Shown here piece after piece: positions 25,731 to 34,583 of a stretch of 64,000 nucleotides of DNA. The notes under the pieces were generated by a model that was not told the DNA's origin, did not search any database, and saw only the letters and a list, made by a program, of their open reading frames with translations. This DNA is from Chelativorans xinjiangensis (GTDB taxonomy: Bacteria; Pseudomonadota; Alphaproteobacteria; Rhizobiales; Rhizobiaceae). The DNA is taken from positions 1 through 64,000 of the forward strand of contig NZ_WQNH01000009.1 of NCBI RefSeq assembly GCF_009812055.1, given 5' to 3'. Both the position numbers and the translations under genes were made by a program. The stretch's first letter is position 1; each line of letters opens with the position of its first letter.

Positions 25731-26294
25731 CTACCCGATCTGAACGACCGTGTCGGAGATGAATTCGAATGCCGGGACGGCCATGTTTTCCGGCGCGGGC
25801 CCTTTGCGGACGCGCCCTGCCGTGTCGTAATGCGAGCCGTGACAGGGGCAGAACCAGCCGCCGAAATCGCCCTGCTGACCGAGCGGCACGCAGCCCAGAT
25901 GCGTGCAGATGCCGATCATGACCAGCCAGTTCTCCTTGCCCTCGCCGGCCGAGCGATCGATGTCGGTGGCCGGCGCGTCGGCCGGCAGGTTGTCGTTGCG
26001 GGCGATGGGATCCTTGAGGTCGTCGAGAGGCACCTGGCGGGCCGCCTCGATCTCCTCATCGGTGCGGTTGCGGATGAAGACGGGCTGCCCGCGCCACTTC
26101 ACCGTCAACGACATGCCGGGCTCAACGCCCGAAACATCGACCTGGATGGAGGCCAGCGCCCTGGTCGAGGCGTCGGGGCGCATCTGGTCGATGAACGGCC
26201 AAATGGCGCCGGCCGCGCCCACGGCGCCGGCCACGCCGGTTGCCACGTAGAGAAAGTCGCGACGGGTGTGTTCGGTCGAATCAGTAGCGCTCAC
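25731..26294 (-). CDS. petA: Rieske iron-sulfur subunit of the bc1 complex
   Basis: 187 residues. [20 protein letters not shown] is a twin-arginine-type anchor. The 2Fe-2S ligands lie in CTHLGC and [12 protein letters not shown], with the Pro loop ([10 protein letters not shown]) after them. It is the mobile electron-transfer subunit and starts the petABC operon. The 5' region (26295-26487) gave no clear promoter pair. The MarR/response-regulator pair at 4309 resembles the bc1 regulators PetP/PetR. Confidence 0.95.
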   Translation of the reverse strand: MSATDSTEHTRRDFLYVATGVAGAVGAAGAIWPFIDQMRPDASTRALASIQVDVSGVEPGMSLTVKWRGQPVFIRNRTDEEIEAARQVPLDDLKDPIARNDNLPADAPATDIDRSAGEGKENWLVMIGICTHLGCVPLGQQGDFGGWFCPCHGSHYDTAGRVRKGPAPENMAVPAFEFISDTVVQIG

Positions 26295-26487
26295 GGGGCT
26301 GCGGTCCTTTCACCTAATGCCTGCCGGGAAGAAGCGTATGTCGACACGCGCCTGCCCCTCGGATTCGCCACGACGGGCCGGCCGTTCCCCCGGCAATTGG
26401 CGATGGTTTCTATGCTCGACGGTCAGACTTGTCCAGACGCCGGAGAGCCGCAGGGCAGATTGTCGCGGGGATAACAACCGTCGGCCG

Positions 26488-26799
26488 CTACCGCGCGCCG
26501 AGCCGCGCCAGGACGGCGCGCGGGATGGCCAGGTGGCGCACCACCTCGTCGTGCCGTTTCAGCCCGCATATCTCGCGCTGGATGAAATAGGCATAGACGG
26601 CATCCGCCGCCTCGCGCAGCAGGTGCGCGCGTTCCGCACCCTTGCCGTCGTGCGCGGCAAGCCGGACAAGGCTCTCCTCGGCGCGCCGGCCAGCGCGGCC
26701 AAGCGCGGCCGCCATCTCTTCGGCAAGCTCGTAGTCGAGCGCACCGATGCCGGTGTTGGGTGCGCGGGAGGGGCTTGATGAGGCAGGGGGTCGCGGCAT
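26488..26799 (-). CDS. Conserved small protein, probably DUF6665-like
   Basis: 103 residues. LDYELAEEMAAALGRAGRRA, REAADAVYAYFIQREICG and HDEVVRHLAIPRAVLARLG resemble a group of short Hyphomicrobiales proteins of unknown function (DUF6665, recalled rather than checked). It is helical and charged, with no membrane segment. Its product may be cytosolic; no operon partner. Confidence 0.6.
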   Translation of the reverse strand: MPRPPASSSPSRAPNTGIGALDYELAEEMAAALGRAGRRAEESLVRLAAHDGKGAERAHLLREAADAVYAYFIQREICGLKRHDEVVRHLAIPRAVLARLGAR

Positions 26800-26843
26800 G
26801 AAACGCTCCTGATGCTTGCCGTCTGTTTCCGCCTCAACAGCGA

Positions 26844-26880
26844 GGGAAAACCGGTTCCCATTTTTCCTGGAATTGCTCTA
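26844..26880. repeat. Partial copy of the rhizobial palindromic repeat
   Basis: GGGAAAACCGGTTCCCATTT and TTCCTGGAATTGCTCTA match the right-hand part of the copies at 18373, 23469 and 27653. The left palindrome (TAGA-to-TCTA) is missing. A coding-like fragment begins immediately after it. Confidence 0.7.
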
Positions 26881-26993
26881 TTGTGCCCGTCCTGGCGTAT
26901 GTCATCAACCGCGAGAGTTGGGCCGGGCCGGGGGTCCTGGAGACCACGGATATCCATGCCAGCGAGCGATTCGTCACCGAATGGCTGGAGTGA
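26881..26993 (+). pseudogene. 3' fragment of an unidentified gene
   Basis: The frame VPVLAYVINRESWAGPGV, then LETTDIHASERFVTEWLE, ends in TGA at 26993. It has the composition and codon use of a real C-terminus but no start, because the sequence to its left is the partial palindromic repeat. It is about 37 residues; the family was not recognised. It may be a gene cut off by the repeat. Confidence 0.4.
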
Positions 26994-27022
26994 CGGCGGG
27001 TGCAGCAGAAAGGAACTTCCCG

Positions 27023-27655
27023 ATGACGCTTCTGGAGCTTTCGGCCTTCAGCCTTGTCGCAGCCCTTCTGGTGATCTCGCCCGGTCCCAACGGTGTGCTG
27101 ATCGCCAAGACCGTGCCGACCTCCGGCAAGGCGGCGGGCTTTGCCAACATCGCCGGCTTCTTCGCCGCCTTCTACCTGCACGGCGCGCTGTCGATCCTCG
27201 GCATCTCCATCATCCTCGTGCAGTCGGCGCAGGCCTTCTTCCTCGTCAAGATGCTGGGCGCGGCCTATCTGTGCTTCATCGGCGTCAAGGCGCTGTGGCA
27301 GGCCTGGAAGGGCGTGACCGCGCCGGCCCATGTGCCGCCGGCCAGACGCAGGCGCACCCTGGCGCGTGCCGTCGCAGAAGGCTTCCTCACCAACGCGCTG
27401 AACCCGAAGGTGTCGATGTTCTACCTTGCTGCCTTCCCGCAGTTCATCCCCGCCAGCGCCGACGGCGTGAAGTGGGCATTCCTGCTGGTGGCGATCCACT
27501 CGCTCATCAACATCGTCTGGTTCTCCACCCTGGTGCTGCTCTTCTCGACGCTCAAGGGGCTTGGCGGAAGGGCTTGGGTGCAGCGGTGGGTGAAGGCAGC
27601 GACGGGAGCGGTATTCGTCGCTTTCGGGCTGAAGCTGGCGACGTTGAGGCCCTAG
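27023..27655 (+). CDS. LysE/RhtB-family amino-acid exporter
   Basis: 210 residues with about six membrane helices. LLVISPGPNGVLIAKTVPTS is the LysE/RhtB signature, followed by GFFAAFYLHGALSILGISII and AYLCFIGVKALWQAW. GFLTNALNPKVSMFYLAAFP is the second conserved part. The family exports lysine, homoserine, threonine or leucine; the substrate cannot be read from sequence. RBS AAAGGAAC. The stop TAG at 27653-27655 is the first three bases of the adjacent palindromic repeat. Confidence 0.88.
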   Translation: MTLLELSAFSLVAALLVISPGPNGVLIAKTVPTSGKAAGFANIAGFFAAFYLHGALSILGISIILVQSAQAFFLVKMLGAAYLCFIGVKALWQAWKGVTAPAHVPPARRRRTLARAVAEGFLTNALNPKVSMFYLAAFPQFIPASADGVKWAFLLVAIHSLINIVWFSTLVLLFSTLKGLGGRAWVQRWVKAATGAVFVAFGLKLATLRP

Positions 27656-27757
27656 AACGGTTCATCGTTTCATGGAATCGATGAACTGTTCCAACCCGTT
27701 GTTTTGTCGCAATTCCGGACTGAAAACCGGCTTCCACTTTTCCTGTAATTGCCCTAA
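27653..27757. repeat. Rhizobial intergenic palindromic repeat, copy 3
   Basis: TAGAACGGTTCATCG with CGATGAACTGTTCCA, then AATTCCGGACTG, AAACCGGCTTCC and TTCCTGTAATTGCCCTAA. It supplies the stop TAG of the LysE exporter on the left and the stop of the HTH antitoxin on the right. This is the most degenerate full-length copy. Confidence 0.85.
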
Positions 27758-28023
27758 GCCGCGTTGCGCCGCTCCAGCCGTTCGCGCATGCCCTGCGGGT
27801 CGGCGAAGATGAGATCGATCAGCGTCTTCGCCGTTGCGTCGGGCTCTGTGCGCCGTTGCTCCCAATTGCGGAGCGTGGCGAGTGGGATGCCGAGTAGATG
27901 GGCGAAATCGGCCTGATTCATTCCAAGCAGAGCGCGCACGAAATTTAGCTTCGCGGGCGCGTCGAGCGGGCGTGTATTGCTCTCGTCCCACTCGGGGTTG
28001 TCGTCCCAATCTTCATCGACCAT
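27754..28023 (-). CDS. HTH antitoxin of the BrnT-type pair
   Basis: 89 residues from ATG 28023 (AGGAAAC just before it). LNFVRALLGMNQADFAHLLG and IPLATLRNWEQRRTEPDATA form an XRE/MqsA-like helix-turn-helix. BrnA antitoxins usually have a ribbon-helix-helix, so an HTH partner is a variation. The toxin ORF overlaps its start by 11 bases. It probably represses the module. The stop codon comes from the neighbouring repeat. Confidence 0.75.
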   Translation of the reverse strand: MVDEDWDDNPEWDESNTRPLDAPAKLNFVRALLGMNQADFAHLLGIPLATLRNWEQRRTEPDATAKTLIDLIFADPQGMRERLERRNAA

Positions 28024-28276
28024 GTTTCCTGACCTCCCGGTCATTGGCTTTTCTTACGGAGATAATTCGAAAGACCGCGTCGCGTATCGTGAAGGCGCAA
28101 ACGTGAAGCCTGTCTCCCACATATCCGTACGACACATACCGGTCTTCGCCATATTCTCGCCTGTCATCCAAGAAGATTGCCACCTGGTTTCGGATGACTT
28201 CGCGGCCAAGGGCGAGTGAAAGCCCGCGTTCCCGACGATTCTTCTCGTCCTTTTCCGGATCGAACGCTATCTCCAC
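28013..28276 (-). CDS. BrnT-family ribonuclease toxin
   Basis: 87 residues. MEIAFDPEKDEKNRRERGLS is the BrnT opening, followed by DDRREYGEDRYVSYG and LHVCAFTIRDAVFRIISVRK, the conserved core with the catalytic His/Arg/Lys region, and ANDREVRKHG at the end. BrnT toxins are RNases of the RelE/YoeB fold that slow translation. The pair lies between the LysE gene and hemF in place of the usual neighbours. Confidence 0.82.
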   Translation of the reverse strand: MEIAFDPEKDEKNRRERGLSLALGREVIRNQVAIFLDDRREYGEDRYVSYGYVGDRLHVCAFTIRDAVFRIISVRKANDREVRKHGR

Positions 28277-28320
28277 CTACTTGGGACTATACGCTTCTAG
28301 CGTACCATCCGCAAGCCTCC

Positions 28321-29235
28321 TCATGGCCACTTCACCACTGGCGGCATGCTGGAGAGGATGGCGTCGACGTTGCCGCCGGTCTTCAGGCCGAAGATGGTGC
28401 CGCGGTCGTAGAGGAGGTTGAACTCGACGTAGCGGCCGCGGCGCACGAGCTGTTCCTCGCGGTCGGCTTCGGTCCAGTTGGTGTCGAAGTTCTGGCGCAC
28501 CAGATAGGGGTAGATGACGAGGAAGGCGCGGCCGAGATCCTGGGTGAAGGCGAAGTCGGCGTCCCAGCCGCCCTTTTCCTCGGGGCTCTTCAGCCAGTCG
28601 TAGAAGATGCCGCCGATGCCGCGCGGCTCGTCGCGGTGCGGAAGATGGAAATATTCCTCGCACCAGCGCTTGAAGCGGTCGTAGTCGGCGATCTGGCCGT
28701 GCCGGTCGCAGACGAAGCGCATCGCCTTGTGGAAAGCGATCGCGTCGGGATCCTCCTGGGTGCGGCGGCGGTCGAGCACCGGGGTGAGGTCGGCGCCGCC
28801 GCCGAACCATTGGCGCGTCGTCACCACCATGCGCGTGTTCATGTGCACGGCCGGCACGTTGGGGTTCTGCGGGTGGGCGATGAGCGAGATGCCGGAGGCC
28901 CAGAAGCGCGGATCCTCCTCGGCGCCGGGAATCTGCTGGCGGAATTCGGGCGAGAATTCGCCGTGGACCGTGGAGGTGTGCACGCCCACCTTCTCGAACA
29001 CGCGGCCGTGCATGAGCGCCATCACGCCGCCGCCGCCCGCGCCCTCCTCGCGCTGCCAGGGCGTGCGCTCGAAGCGGCCGGGTGCGCGGGTCGAGAGCGG
29101 GCCGGTGAGCGCATCCTCGAGTTCCTCGAACGCGGCGCAGAGGCGGTTGCGCAGGGTCTCGAACCAGGCCTTCGCCGCCGCCTTCTTGTCCTCGATATCC
29201 TCGGGCAGTCCGGCCGGTATATCGGGTCTTTCCAT
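28321..29235 (-). CDS. hemF: Oxygen-dependent coproporphyrinogen III oxidase
   Basis: 304 residues. Converts coproporphyrinogen III to protoporphyrinogen IX under oxic conditions. Conserved parts: [60 protein letters not shown] and [20 protein letters not shown]. The ATG at 29235 has GGAGGAG upstream. It stands alone and faces the gene at 29339 divergently. Confidence 0.94.
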   Translation of the reverse strand: MERPDIPAGLPEDIEDKKAAAKAWFETLRNRLCAAFEELEDALTGPLSTRAPGRFERTPWQREEGAGGGGVMALMHGRVFEKVGVHTSTVHGEFSPEFRQQIPGAEEDPRFWASGISLIAHPQNPNVPAVHMNTRMVVTTRQWFGGGADLTPVLDRRRTQEDPDAIAFHKAMRFVCDRHGQIADYDRFKRWCEEYFHLPHRDEPRGIGGIFYDWLKSPEEKGGWDADFAFTQDLGRAFLVIYPYLVRQNFDTNWTEADREEQLVRRGRYVEFNLLYDRGTIFGLKTGGNVDAILSSMPPVVKWP

Positions 29236-29338
29236 GATCGCTCCTCCGGCGTCCGGCGCCGCGCGTGGCGGACAAAGGACTCGCATTTTTCTCTCGCGAT
29301 CCCTAATCTCCTCGTCCAACGGGTCAAGGAGTTCTTTC

Positions 29339-29596
29339 GTGCGTGTGCCCGCCAAGCCTCCGCTCGAGGGCCTGAAACATGCCCTCGACAAGAAGCGCGC
29401 CAACGGCCATCGCCTGCCGCGCGACGGCTTCCTGCGCGAGACCTTCTCGCTGCCGCGCGCCGAGGCCCGCGCCAAGGCGCGCGAATGGCTGGAACGCTGG
29501 CCCAAGCAGGCCTACTGGACCGAGATCGAAAGCTGGTGCGAGCGCCCCGGCGACGTGATCGAATTCACCATGCGCCGGCTGCCGAGCGCTGATTAG
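29339..29596 (+). CDS. Conserved small basic protein, unknown
   Basis: 85 residues. Starts with GTG preceded by [26 protein letters not shown] and [19 protein letters not shown] are the main segments, rich in Arg, Lys and Trp. Found next to hemF in several rhizobia as far as I recall; no domain assigned. Probably cytosolic. Confidence 0.6.
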   Translation: MRVPAKPPLEGLKHALDKKRANGHRLPRDGFLRETFSLPRAEARAKAREWLERWPKQAYWTEIESWCERPGDVIEFTMRRLPSAD

Positions 29597-29711
29597 TTTT
29601 ACAGTTGCCCCCTTCCTCCTCTTGACCTCAACTTAAGTTGAGGGTGTAGCCGGCCCTCCTTCGAATGCCGTGAAGGAGAAGCCGCGCATGCAGAACAACC
29701 GCAGCCCCGCC

Positions 29712-30173
29712 CTACCCCACCTGCCTGCGCGCCTCGCCGCAGGCCATGGCGACGGCGACCGCGAGGTTGAGGCTGCGCGCCTTCTCGCGCATGGGAATGA
29801 CGAGCCGGTGATCGGCCGCCTCGTGCACCGCCTCCGGCACGCCCGACGATTCGCACCCGAAAAGGAGGATGTCGCCGCCGCGGAAGCAGAAGGCCGTGTA
29901 GGGCACGGCGGCAGCGGTGGTGAACAGGATGAGCCGGCGCTCCTCCTCTCGACGCCAGTGGTCGAAGGTTTCCCAGGAGGTATGGCGGTTGAGGGAGGCC
30001 ATCTCCAGATAGTCCATGCCCGCCCGTTTCAGCGCCCGGCTCGACAGGTCGAAGCCGGCCGGCTCGATCAGGTCCACCGTCAGGCCCAGGCATGCAGCGA
30101 TGCGCAGGACGGCGCCGGTGTTGCCGGGGATGTCCGGCTGGAAAAGGGCAATGCGGATATCGTTTCCGTTCAT
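29712..30173 (-). CDS. trmL: tRNA (cytidine/uridine(34)-2'-O)-methyltransferase TrmL
   Basis: 153 residues with the SPOUT knot: IRIALFQPDIPGNTGAVLRI at the start, LTVDLIEPAGFDLSSR, the conserved LLFGCESSGVPEAVHEA and VIPMREKARSLNLAVAVAMA, where the SAM-binding knot closes. It modifies the wobble base of tRNA-Leu. Family length. Often found beside petA or hemF in rhizobia. Confidence 0.92.
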   Translation of the reverse strand: MNGNDIRIALFQPDIPGNTGAVLRIAACLGLTVDLIEPAGFDLSSRALKRAGMDYLEMASLNRHTSWETFDHWRREEERRLILFTTAAAVPYTAFCFRGGDILLFGCESSGVPEAVHEAADHRLVIPMREKARSLNLAVAVAMACGEARRQVG

Positions 30174-30468
30174 AGCATGACCAATTGTAGCCTTCGGGCC
30201 ACAGTGGCCCGTGAAGGTGACTATACGGCGACGAGGCCTCTGGCCATCCCCGGCCTCTTCGGATATAAGGCCGCCGCAACCGACGTAAACTGCTGGAGAC
30301 AGACATGGATAACCGGATGTTCGTTTCCATCGTCCGTGAACGCCCCTTGCCCGGGGCCGGGCTCACGGCCTGACGGCGGTTTTCGTTCCGAAGCTTACTT
30401 CTCCCCTGTAGAACACGCACGAGCGAATCCGCCGGAACCTTTTCCGGAATTCCGCAAGGATTCGCTCC
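30174..30468. other. Intergenic region; one possible micro-ORF
   Basis: Between the divergent trmL and the small basic-protein gene. A 22-codon frame, ATG at 30305 (after TGCTGGAGACAG), reads MDNRMFVSIVRERPLPGAG, then LTA and TGA at 30373. It has a weak ribosome-binding site and no known homologue in my memory. A GC-rich hairpin-like stretch (GCCCGGGGCCGGGC) follows. I see no other gene. Confidence 0.3.
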
Positions 30469-30750
30469 ATGTCTGCAAAATTTCCCAAGGGGCGCAAAGC
30501 GCCCGAAACAGCCATCGCCCCCGCCGCGACCGCACTGCCGCCGGACGTTGCAGGCAGGGTTCCTGCCAAGACCCTGTCAGGAGCCTTCTCCGCCGCCCTT
30601 GGCGCAAAGGCGCAAAGGGCGCATTCGGGATCAAAGGCGCCGCTGGAGAAAGGCGCCGACCCGAGGCAGCTCGCCGGCAAGGCGGGCGCTCGACCGATCA
30701 AGAATTCAAAGCCCGGCGCACCGACCGTGCCGCGCAAGGGGCACCGCTGA
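30469..30750 (+). CDS. Small basic low-complexity protein
   Basis: 93 residues, Ala/Lys/Pro/Gly-rich: MSAKFPKGRKAPETAIAP, ALGAKAQRAHSGSKAPLE, NSKPGAPTVPRKGHR. pI is high and there is no hydrophobic core, so it is probably intrinsically disordered and may bind nucleic acid. No family recognised. It lies 31 bases before the ABC exporter pair and could be its first cistron or a spurious frame. Confidence 0.4.
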   Translation: MSAKFPKGRKAPETAIAPAATALPPDVAGRVPAKTLSGAFSAALGAKAQRAHSGSKAPLEKGADPRQLAGKAGARPIKNSKPGAPTVPRKGHR

Positions 30751-30781
30751 GTGCCTGACGACGCTATCGAGGATTAAGACG

Positions 30782-32632
30782 ATGCTGAGCTGGTTCGAAA
30801 GACGCCTTCCCCCCTTTCCGGCCGATGAGCCGGAGGAGCCGCCGAAGACGCTGATCGCCTTCTGCCTGCATTTCATCAAGGGCGCCTGGGGGTATCTGAC
30901 GCTCCTGGCGATCCTGACGGCGACGATCGCGATTACCGAGGTCTGGATGTTCTCCTTCCTCGGCAACATCGTCGACTGGCTGGCGGACCGGAACCGGGAG
31001 ACATTCCTAGAGGAGGAGGGCTGGAAGCTGGCGGGTATGGCCTTCGTCATCCTGGTGTTCCTGCCCCTGACGGTGGTCCTCCACTCGTTGACCAACCATC
31101 AGGTGCTGCTCGGCAACTTCCCCATGCGCATCCGCTGGCAGGTGCACCGCTATCTGCTCAAGCAGTCCATGACCTTCTACCAGGACGAGTTTGCCGGGCG
31201 CATCGCCACAAAGCTGATGCAGACGGCGCTCGCCGTGCGCGAATGCGTCATCAAGCTGATCGACGTGTTGAACTATGTGACGGTGTATTTCGCCGGCATG
31301 CTGTTCATCGTGGCATCCGCCGACCTGCGGCTGGCGGCCCCGCTCGCAGTCTGGCTCGTCGGCTACATCGTGCTCCTGCGCAACTTCGTGCCGCGGCTGG
31401 GGCGCGTGGCCAAGGAACAGGCCGACGCACGCTCCGTCATGACCGGCCGCGTGGTCGACAGCTACACCAACATCCAGACGGTGAAGCTGTTCTCCCATGC
31501 CCGCCGCGAGGCGGCCTATGCGCGGGAGGGCATGTCCGGCTTCCTGAAGACGGTCTACAAGCAGATGCGGCTGGTGACGGGGCTCTACGGGCTGCTTTAT
31601 CTGCTCAACTCGCTGTGCCTGTTCACCGTCGGCGCCTTGTCCATATGGCTGTGGATGGGTGAGGTGGTGTCGATCGGCGCCGTTGCCGTGGTGCTCGGTC
31701 TGGTCCTGAGACTATGGGGCATGTCGCAGTGGATCATGTGGGAAATGACCATGCTGTTCGAGAACATCGGTACCGTGCAGGACGGCATCGGCTCGATCTC
31801 GCTGCCGCGCGTGGTCGACGACCGGCCGGACGCCAAGGAACTGCGGGTCGACAAGGGCGAGATCGCCTTCGATCGCATCCGCTTCCACTACGGCAAGAAG
31901 GGCGGCGTGATCGAGGACCTGTCGCTGACCATCCGGCCGGGCGAGAAGGTGGGGCTCGTCGGCCGCTCGGGTGCCGGCAAGTCGACGCTGGTCAACCTGC
32001 TCCTGCGCTTCTACGACCTGGAAGGCGGGCGCATCCTGATCGACGGGACGGACATCGCCGACGTGACGCAGGATTCGTTGCGCGCACAGATCGGCATGGT
32101 CACCCAGGACACCTCGCTGCTGCACCGTTCCGTGCGCGACAACATCCTTTATGGCCGGCCTGACGCCGACGAGGCCATGGTGCGCGAGGCGGCAAGGCGC
32201 GCCGAGGCACTGGACTTCATCAAGGACCTGTCCGACATAAAGGGACGGAAAGGGTTCGACGCCCATGTCGGCGAGCGCGGCGTCAAGCTGTCAGGCGGCC
32301 AGCGCCAGCGTATCGCCATCGCCCGCGTCATGCTGAAGGACGCGCCGATCCTGATCCTGGACGAAGCGACGTCGGCGCTCGATTCGGAAGCTGAAGCCGC
32401 GATACAGGAGAACCTGGCGACGCTGATGCAGGGCAAGACGGTGATCGCCATCGCCCACCGCCTGTCGACCATCGCAGCGATGGACCGGCTGGTGATCATG
32501 GACGAGGGCCGCATCGTCGAGGAGGGTACCCACGACGAGCTGATCGCCAGCGGCGGCATCTACGCCCAGCTCTGGCAGCGCCAGTCGGGCGGGTTCCTCG
32601 ACGTCGAACAGGCGGCGGAGGCAGCGGAGTGA
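30782..32632 (+). CDS. ABC exporter half-transporter 1 (fused permease-ATPase)
   Basis: 616 residues. The transmembrane domain occupies about 30-330, with the coupling-helix segment DEFAGRIATKLMQTALAVRE. The nucleotide-binding domain has Walker A GRSGAGKST, signature LSGGQRQRIAIARVML, Walker B ILILDEATSALDSEAEAAIQ and the H-loop IAIAHRLSTI. All catalytic residues look intact. The second half-transporter follows with a 4-base overlap, so the pair probably forms a heterodimeric exporter of lipids, drugs or peptides; the substrate is not indicated. Confidence 0.92.
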   Translation: MLSWFERRLPPFPADEPEEPPKTLIAFCLHFIKGAWGYLTLLAILTATIAITEVWMFSFLGNIVDWLADRNRETFLEEEGWKLAGMAFVILVFLPLTVVLHSLTNHQVLLGNFPMRIRWQVHRYLLKQSMTFYQDEFAGRIATKLMQTALAVRECVIKLIDVLNYVTVYFAGMLFIVASADLRLAAPLAVWLVGYIVLLRNFVPRLGRVAKEQADARSVMTGRVVDSYTNIQTVKLFSHARREAAYAREGMSGFLKTVYKQMRLVTGLYGLLYLLNSLCLFTVGALSIWLWMGEVVSIGAVAVVLGLVLRLWGMSQWIMWEMTMLFENIGTVQDGIGSISLPRVVDDRPDAKELRVDKGEIAFDRIRFHYGKKGGVIEDLSLTIRPGEKVGLVGRSGAGKSTLVNLLLRFYDLEGGRILIDGTDIADVTQDSLRAQIGMVTQDTSLLHRSVRDNILYGRPDADEAMVREAARRAEALDFIKDLSDIKGRKGFDAHVGERGVKLSGGQRQRIAIARVMLKDAPILILDEATSALDSEAEAAIQENLATLMQGKTVIAIAHRLSTIAAMDRLVIMDEGRIVEEGTHDELIASGGIYAQLWQRQSGGFLDVEQAAEAAE

Positions 32633-34515
32633 CGATGGACGCGGACGAAGGAAGGCAAGGCCTGAACGAGCGCCTGTGGCGGCGCGCCGAAGGGGTGATC
32701 GACCCCTTCGGCGACACCGAGCGCGAGGTGCTGCCGACGGATGCGTTCAGGTTCATTCTCTTCTTCGCCACCCAGGCCAAGTGGCCGTTCGTCCTTCTCC
32801 TCGTCATCGGCGGTCTGGCGGGCGTGGTGGACGCCGGGCTTTATTGGGGGCTGGGCAAGCTGATCGACCTGCTCGACACCTCGACGCCGACCACCCTTAT
32901 CGCCAACCATTGGCCGATGCTTCTGGGGCTTGCCTTCCTGGTGCTTTTCGCGCGTGCCGGCGTCATGCTCGTCAACACGGTGATCGAGGAGCAGGTGATC
33001 GCGCCCTCCTTCTATCAGCGGGTGCGCTGGCAGTCCTTTCGCCGCGTGATGGACCAGCCCTACGAGTTCTATCAGAACGACTTCGCCGGCCGCATCGCCA
33101 CCAAGATCATGCAGGGCGGCGAGGCGACGGGCGACTTCATCGTCTCGGCGCTGCAGACCATGTGGAGCTTCTTCACGTTCCTGCTGCTTGCCGGCACCAT
33201 CCTGACCGCACTCGACCCCCTATTGGGGCTGGTGCTCGGGCTATGGTTCGCGGCCTTCGTGATCGCCGCGCGCTACCTGCTGCCGCCGCTGCGCGAGGCC
33301 GGCAGGTGGCGGGCCGACGAGCGCTCGATCCTCAACGGCCGCATGGTCGACGCCTTCACCAACATCATGGCCGTCAAGCTCTACGACAGCGGACGGCGCG
33401 AGCACGCCTATGTGCGCGACGGCATGGCCCGCCTGCTCAAGGCCGTGCGCACCCTGACGCGCGCCATCACCCGGGTGCGTGCCGCCGTCTTCATCCTGAA
33501 CGGCATCATGATGACGGCCGTCGGCACGCTCGCCGTCATGAGCTGGATGAACGGCAACGCCTCGACCGGCGAGATCGCCGCCGCCATGGGCCTCGTCTTC
33601 CGGCTCAACCAGATGTCCGGCTACATGATGTTCTCCGTCAACGGGCTCATCCGCGCCTATGCCACCGTGCAGGACGCCACCGGCGTGATCTCGCGCCGGC
33701 CGGCCATCCAGGACGCGCCGGATGCGCGGGCGATCGCCCACGCGACAGGCGACATCCGCTTCGAGAACGTCACCTTCAACTACGGCAGGAAGCGCGGCGT
33801 TCTGGAGGAGCTGACCCTTCACATCCGCCCCGGCGAGCGTGTCGCCCTTGTCGGCCCCTCGGGAGCGGGGAAGACGACCATCGTCAACCTGATGCTGCGG
33901 CTTTTCGACATCGAGGGCGGCCGCATCCTGCTCGACGGCGAGGACATCCGCGAGGTTACGCAAGCCTCGCTGCGCGCCCAGTTCGGCGTCGTCAGCCAGG
34001 AGCCGATGCTGATGCACCGCTCGATCCGCGACAACATCGCCTACGGCAAGCCGGGCGCCAGCGAAGCGGAGATCGTGGCCGCCGCCAAGCGGGCCTCGGC
34101 GCATGATTTCATCCTCGAGGTTGCCGACCTCAAGGGCCGCACCGGCTATGACGCCCATGTGGGCGAGCGCGGGGTGAAGCTCTCGGGCGGGCAGCGCCAG
34201 CGCATCGCCATTGCCCGCATGATGCTGAAGAACGCGCCGATCCTCATCCTCGACGAGGCGACCTCGGCGCTCGATTCGGAGATCGAGGCGGTGATCCAGG
34301 AGAACCTGGGACGCCTGATGGAGGGCAAGACCGTGGTCGCCGTGGCCCACCGCCTCTCCACCATCGCTGCGCTCGACCGCGTGATCGTGCTCGACGAGGG
34401 CCGCGTCGTCGAGGAAGGCTCGCACCAGGAGCTGATCGCGCGCGGCGGACTCTATGCGCAGCTGTGGAAGCGCCAGTCGGGCGGGTTCCTGGGCGAGAGG
34501 CTGGCGGCGGAGTAG
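32629..34515 (+). CDS. ABC exporter half-transporter 2 (fused permease-ATPase)
   Basis: 628 residues from the GTG at 32629, which overlaps the preceding stop (GTGA); an ATG at 32635 is an alternative. TMD about 40-330 with helices such as FVLLLVIGGLAGVVDAGLYW. NBD: Walker A GPSGAGKTTIVNLMLRLF, signature LSGGQRQRIAIARMML, Walker B ILILDEATSALDSEIEAVI, H-loop VAVAHRLSTIAALDR. Both partners have complete sites, so the heterodimer is probably not of the one-dead-site class. Confidence 0.92.
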   Translation: MTMDADEGRQGLNERLWRRAEGVIDPFGDTEREVLPTDAFRFILFFATQAKWPFVLLLVIGGLAGVVDAGLYWGLGKLIDLLDTSTPTTLIANHWPMLLGLAFLVLFARAGVMLVNTVIEEQVIAPSFYQRVRWQSFRRVMDQPYEFYQNDFAGRIATKIMQGGEATGDFIVSALQTMWSFFTFLLLAGTILTALDPLLGLVLGLWFAAFVIAARYLLPPLREAGRWRADERSILNGRMVDAFTNIMAVKLYDSGRREHAYVRDGMARLLKAVRTLTRAITRVRAAVFILNGIMMTAVGTLAVMSWMNGNASTGEIAAAMGLVFRLNQMSGYMMFSVNGLIRAYATVQDATGVISRRPAIQDAPDARAIAHATGDIRFENVTFNYGRKRGVLEELTLHIRPGERVALVGPSGAGKTTIVNLMLRLFDIEGGRILLDGEDIREVTQASLRAQFGVVSQEPMLMHRSIRDNIAYGKPGASEAEIVAAAKRASAHDFILEVADLKGRTGYDAHVGERGVKLSGGQRQRIAIARMMLKNAPILILDEATSALDSEIEAVIQENLGRLMEGKTVVAVAHRLSTIAALDRVIVLDEGRVVEEGSHQELIARGGLYAQLWKRQSGGFLGERLAAE

Positions 34516-34583
34516 GCGATTTGCCAAGGCGCGGCACTGGTGCTTCTCCGGGAGCAGTGCTCAAGCCGCGGCCGATATCTCCC

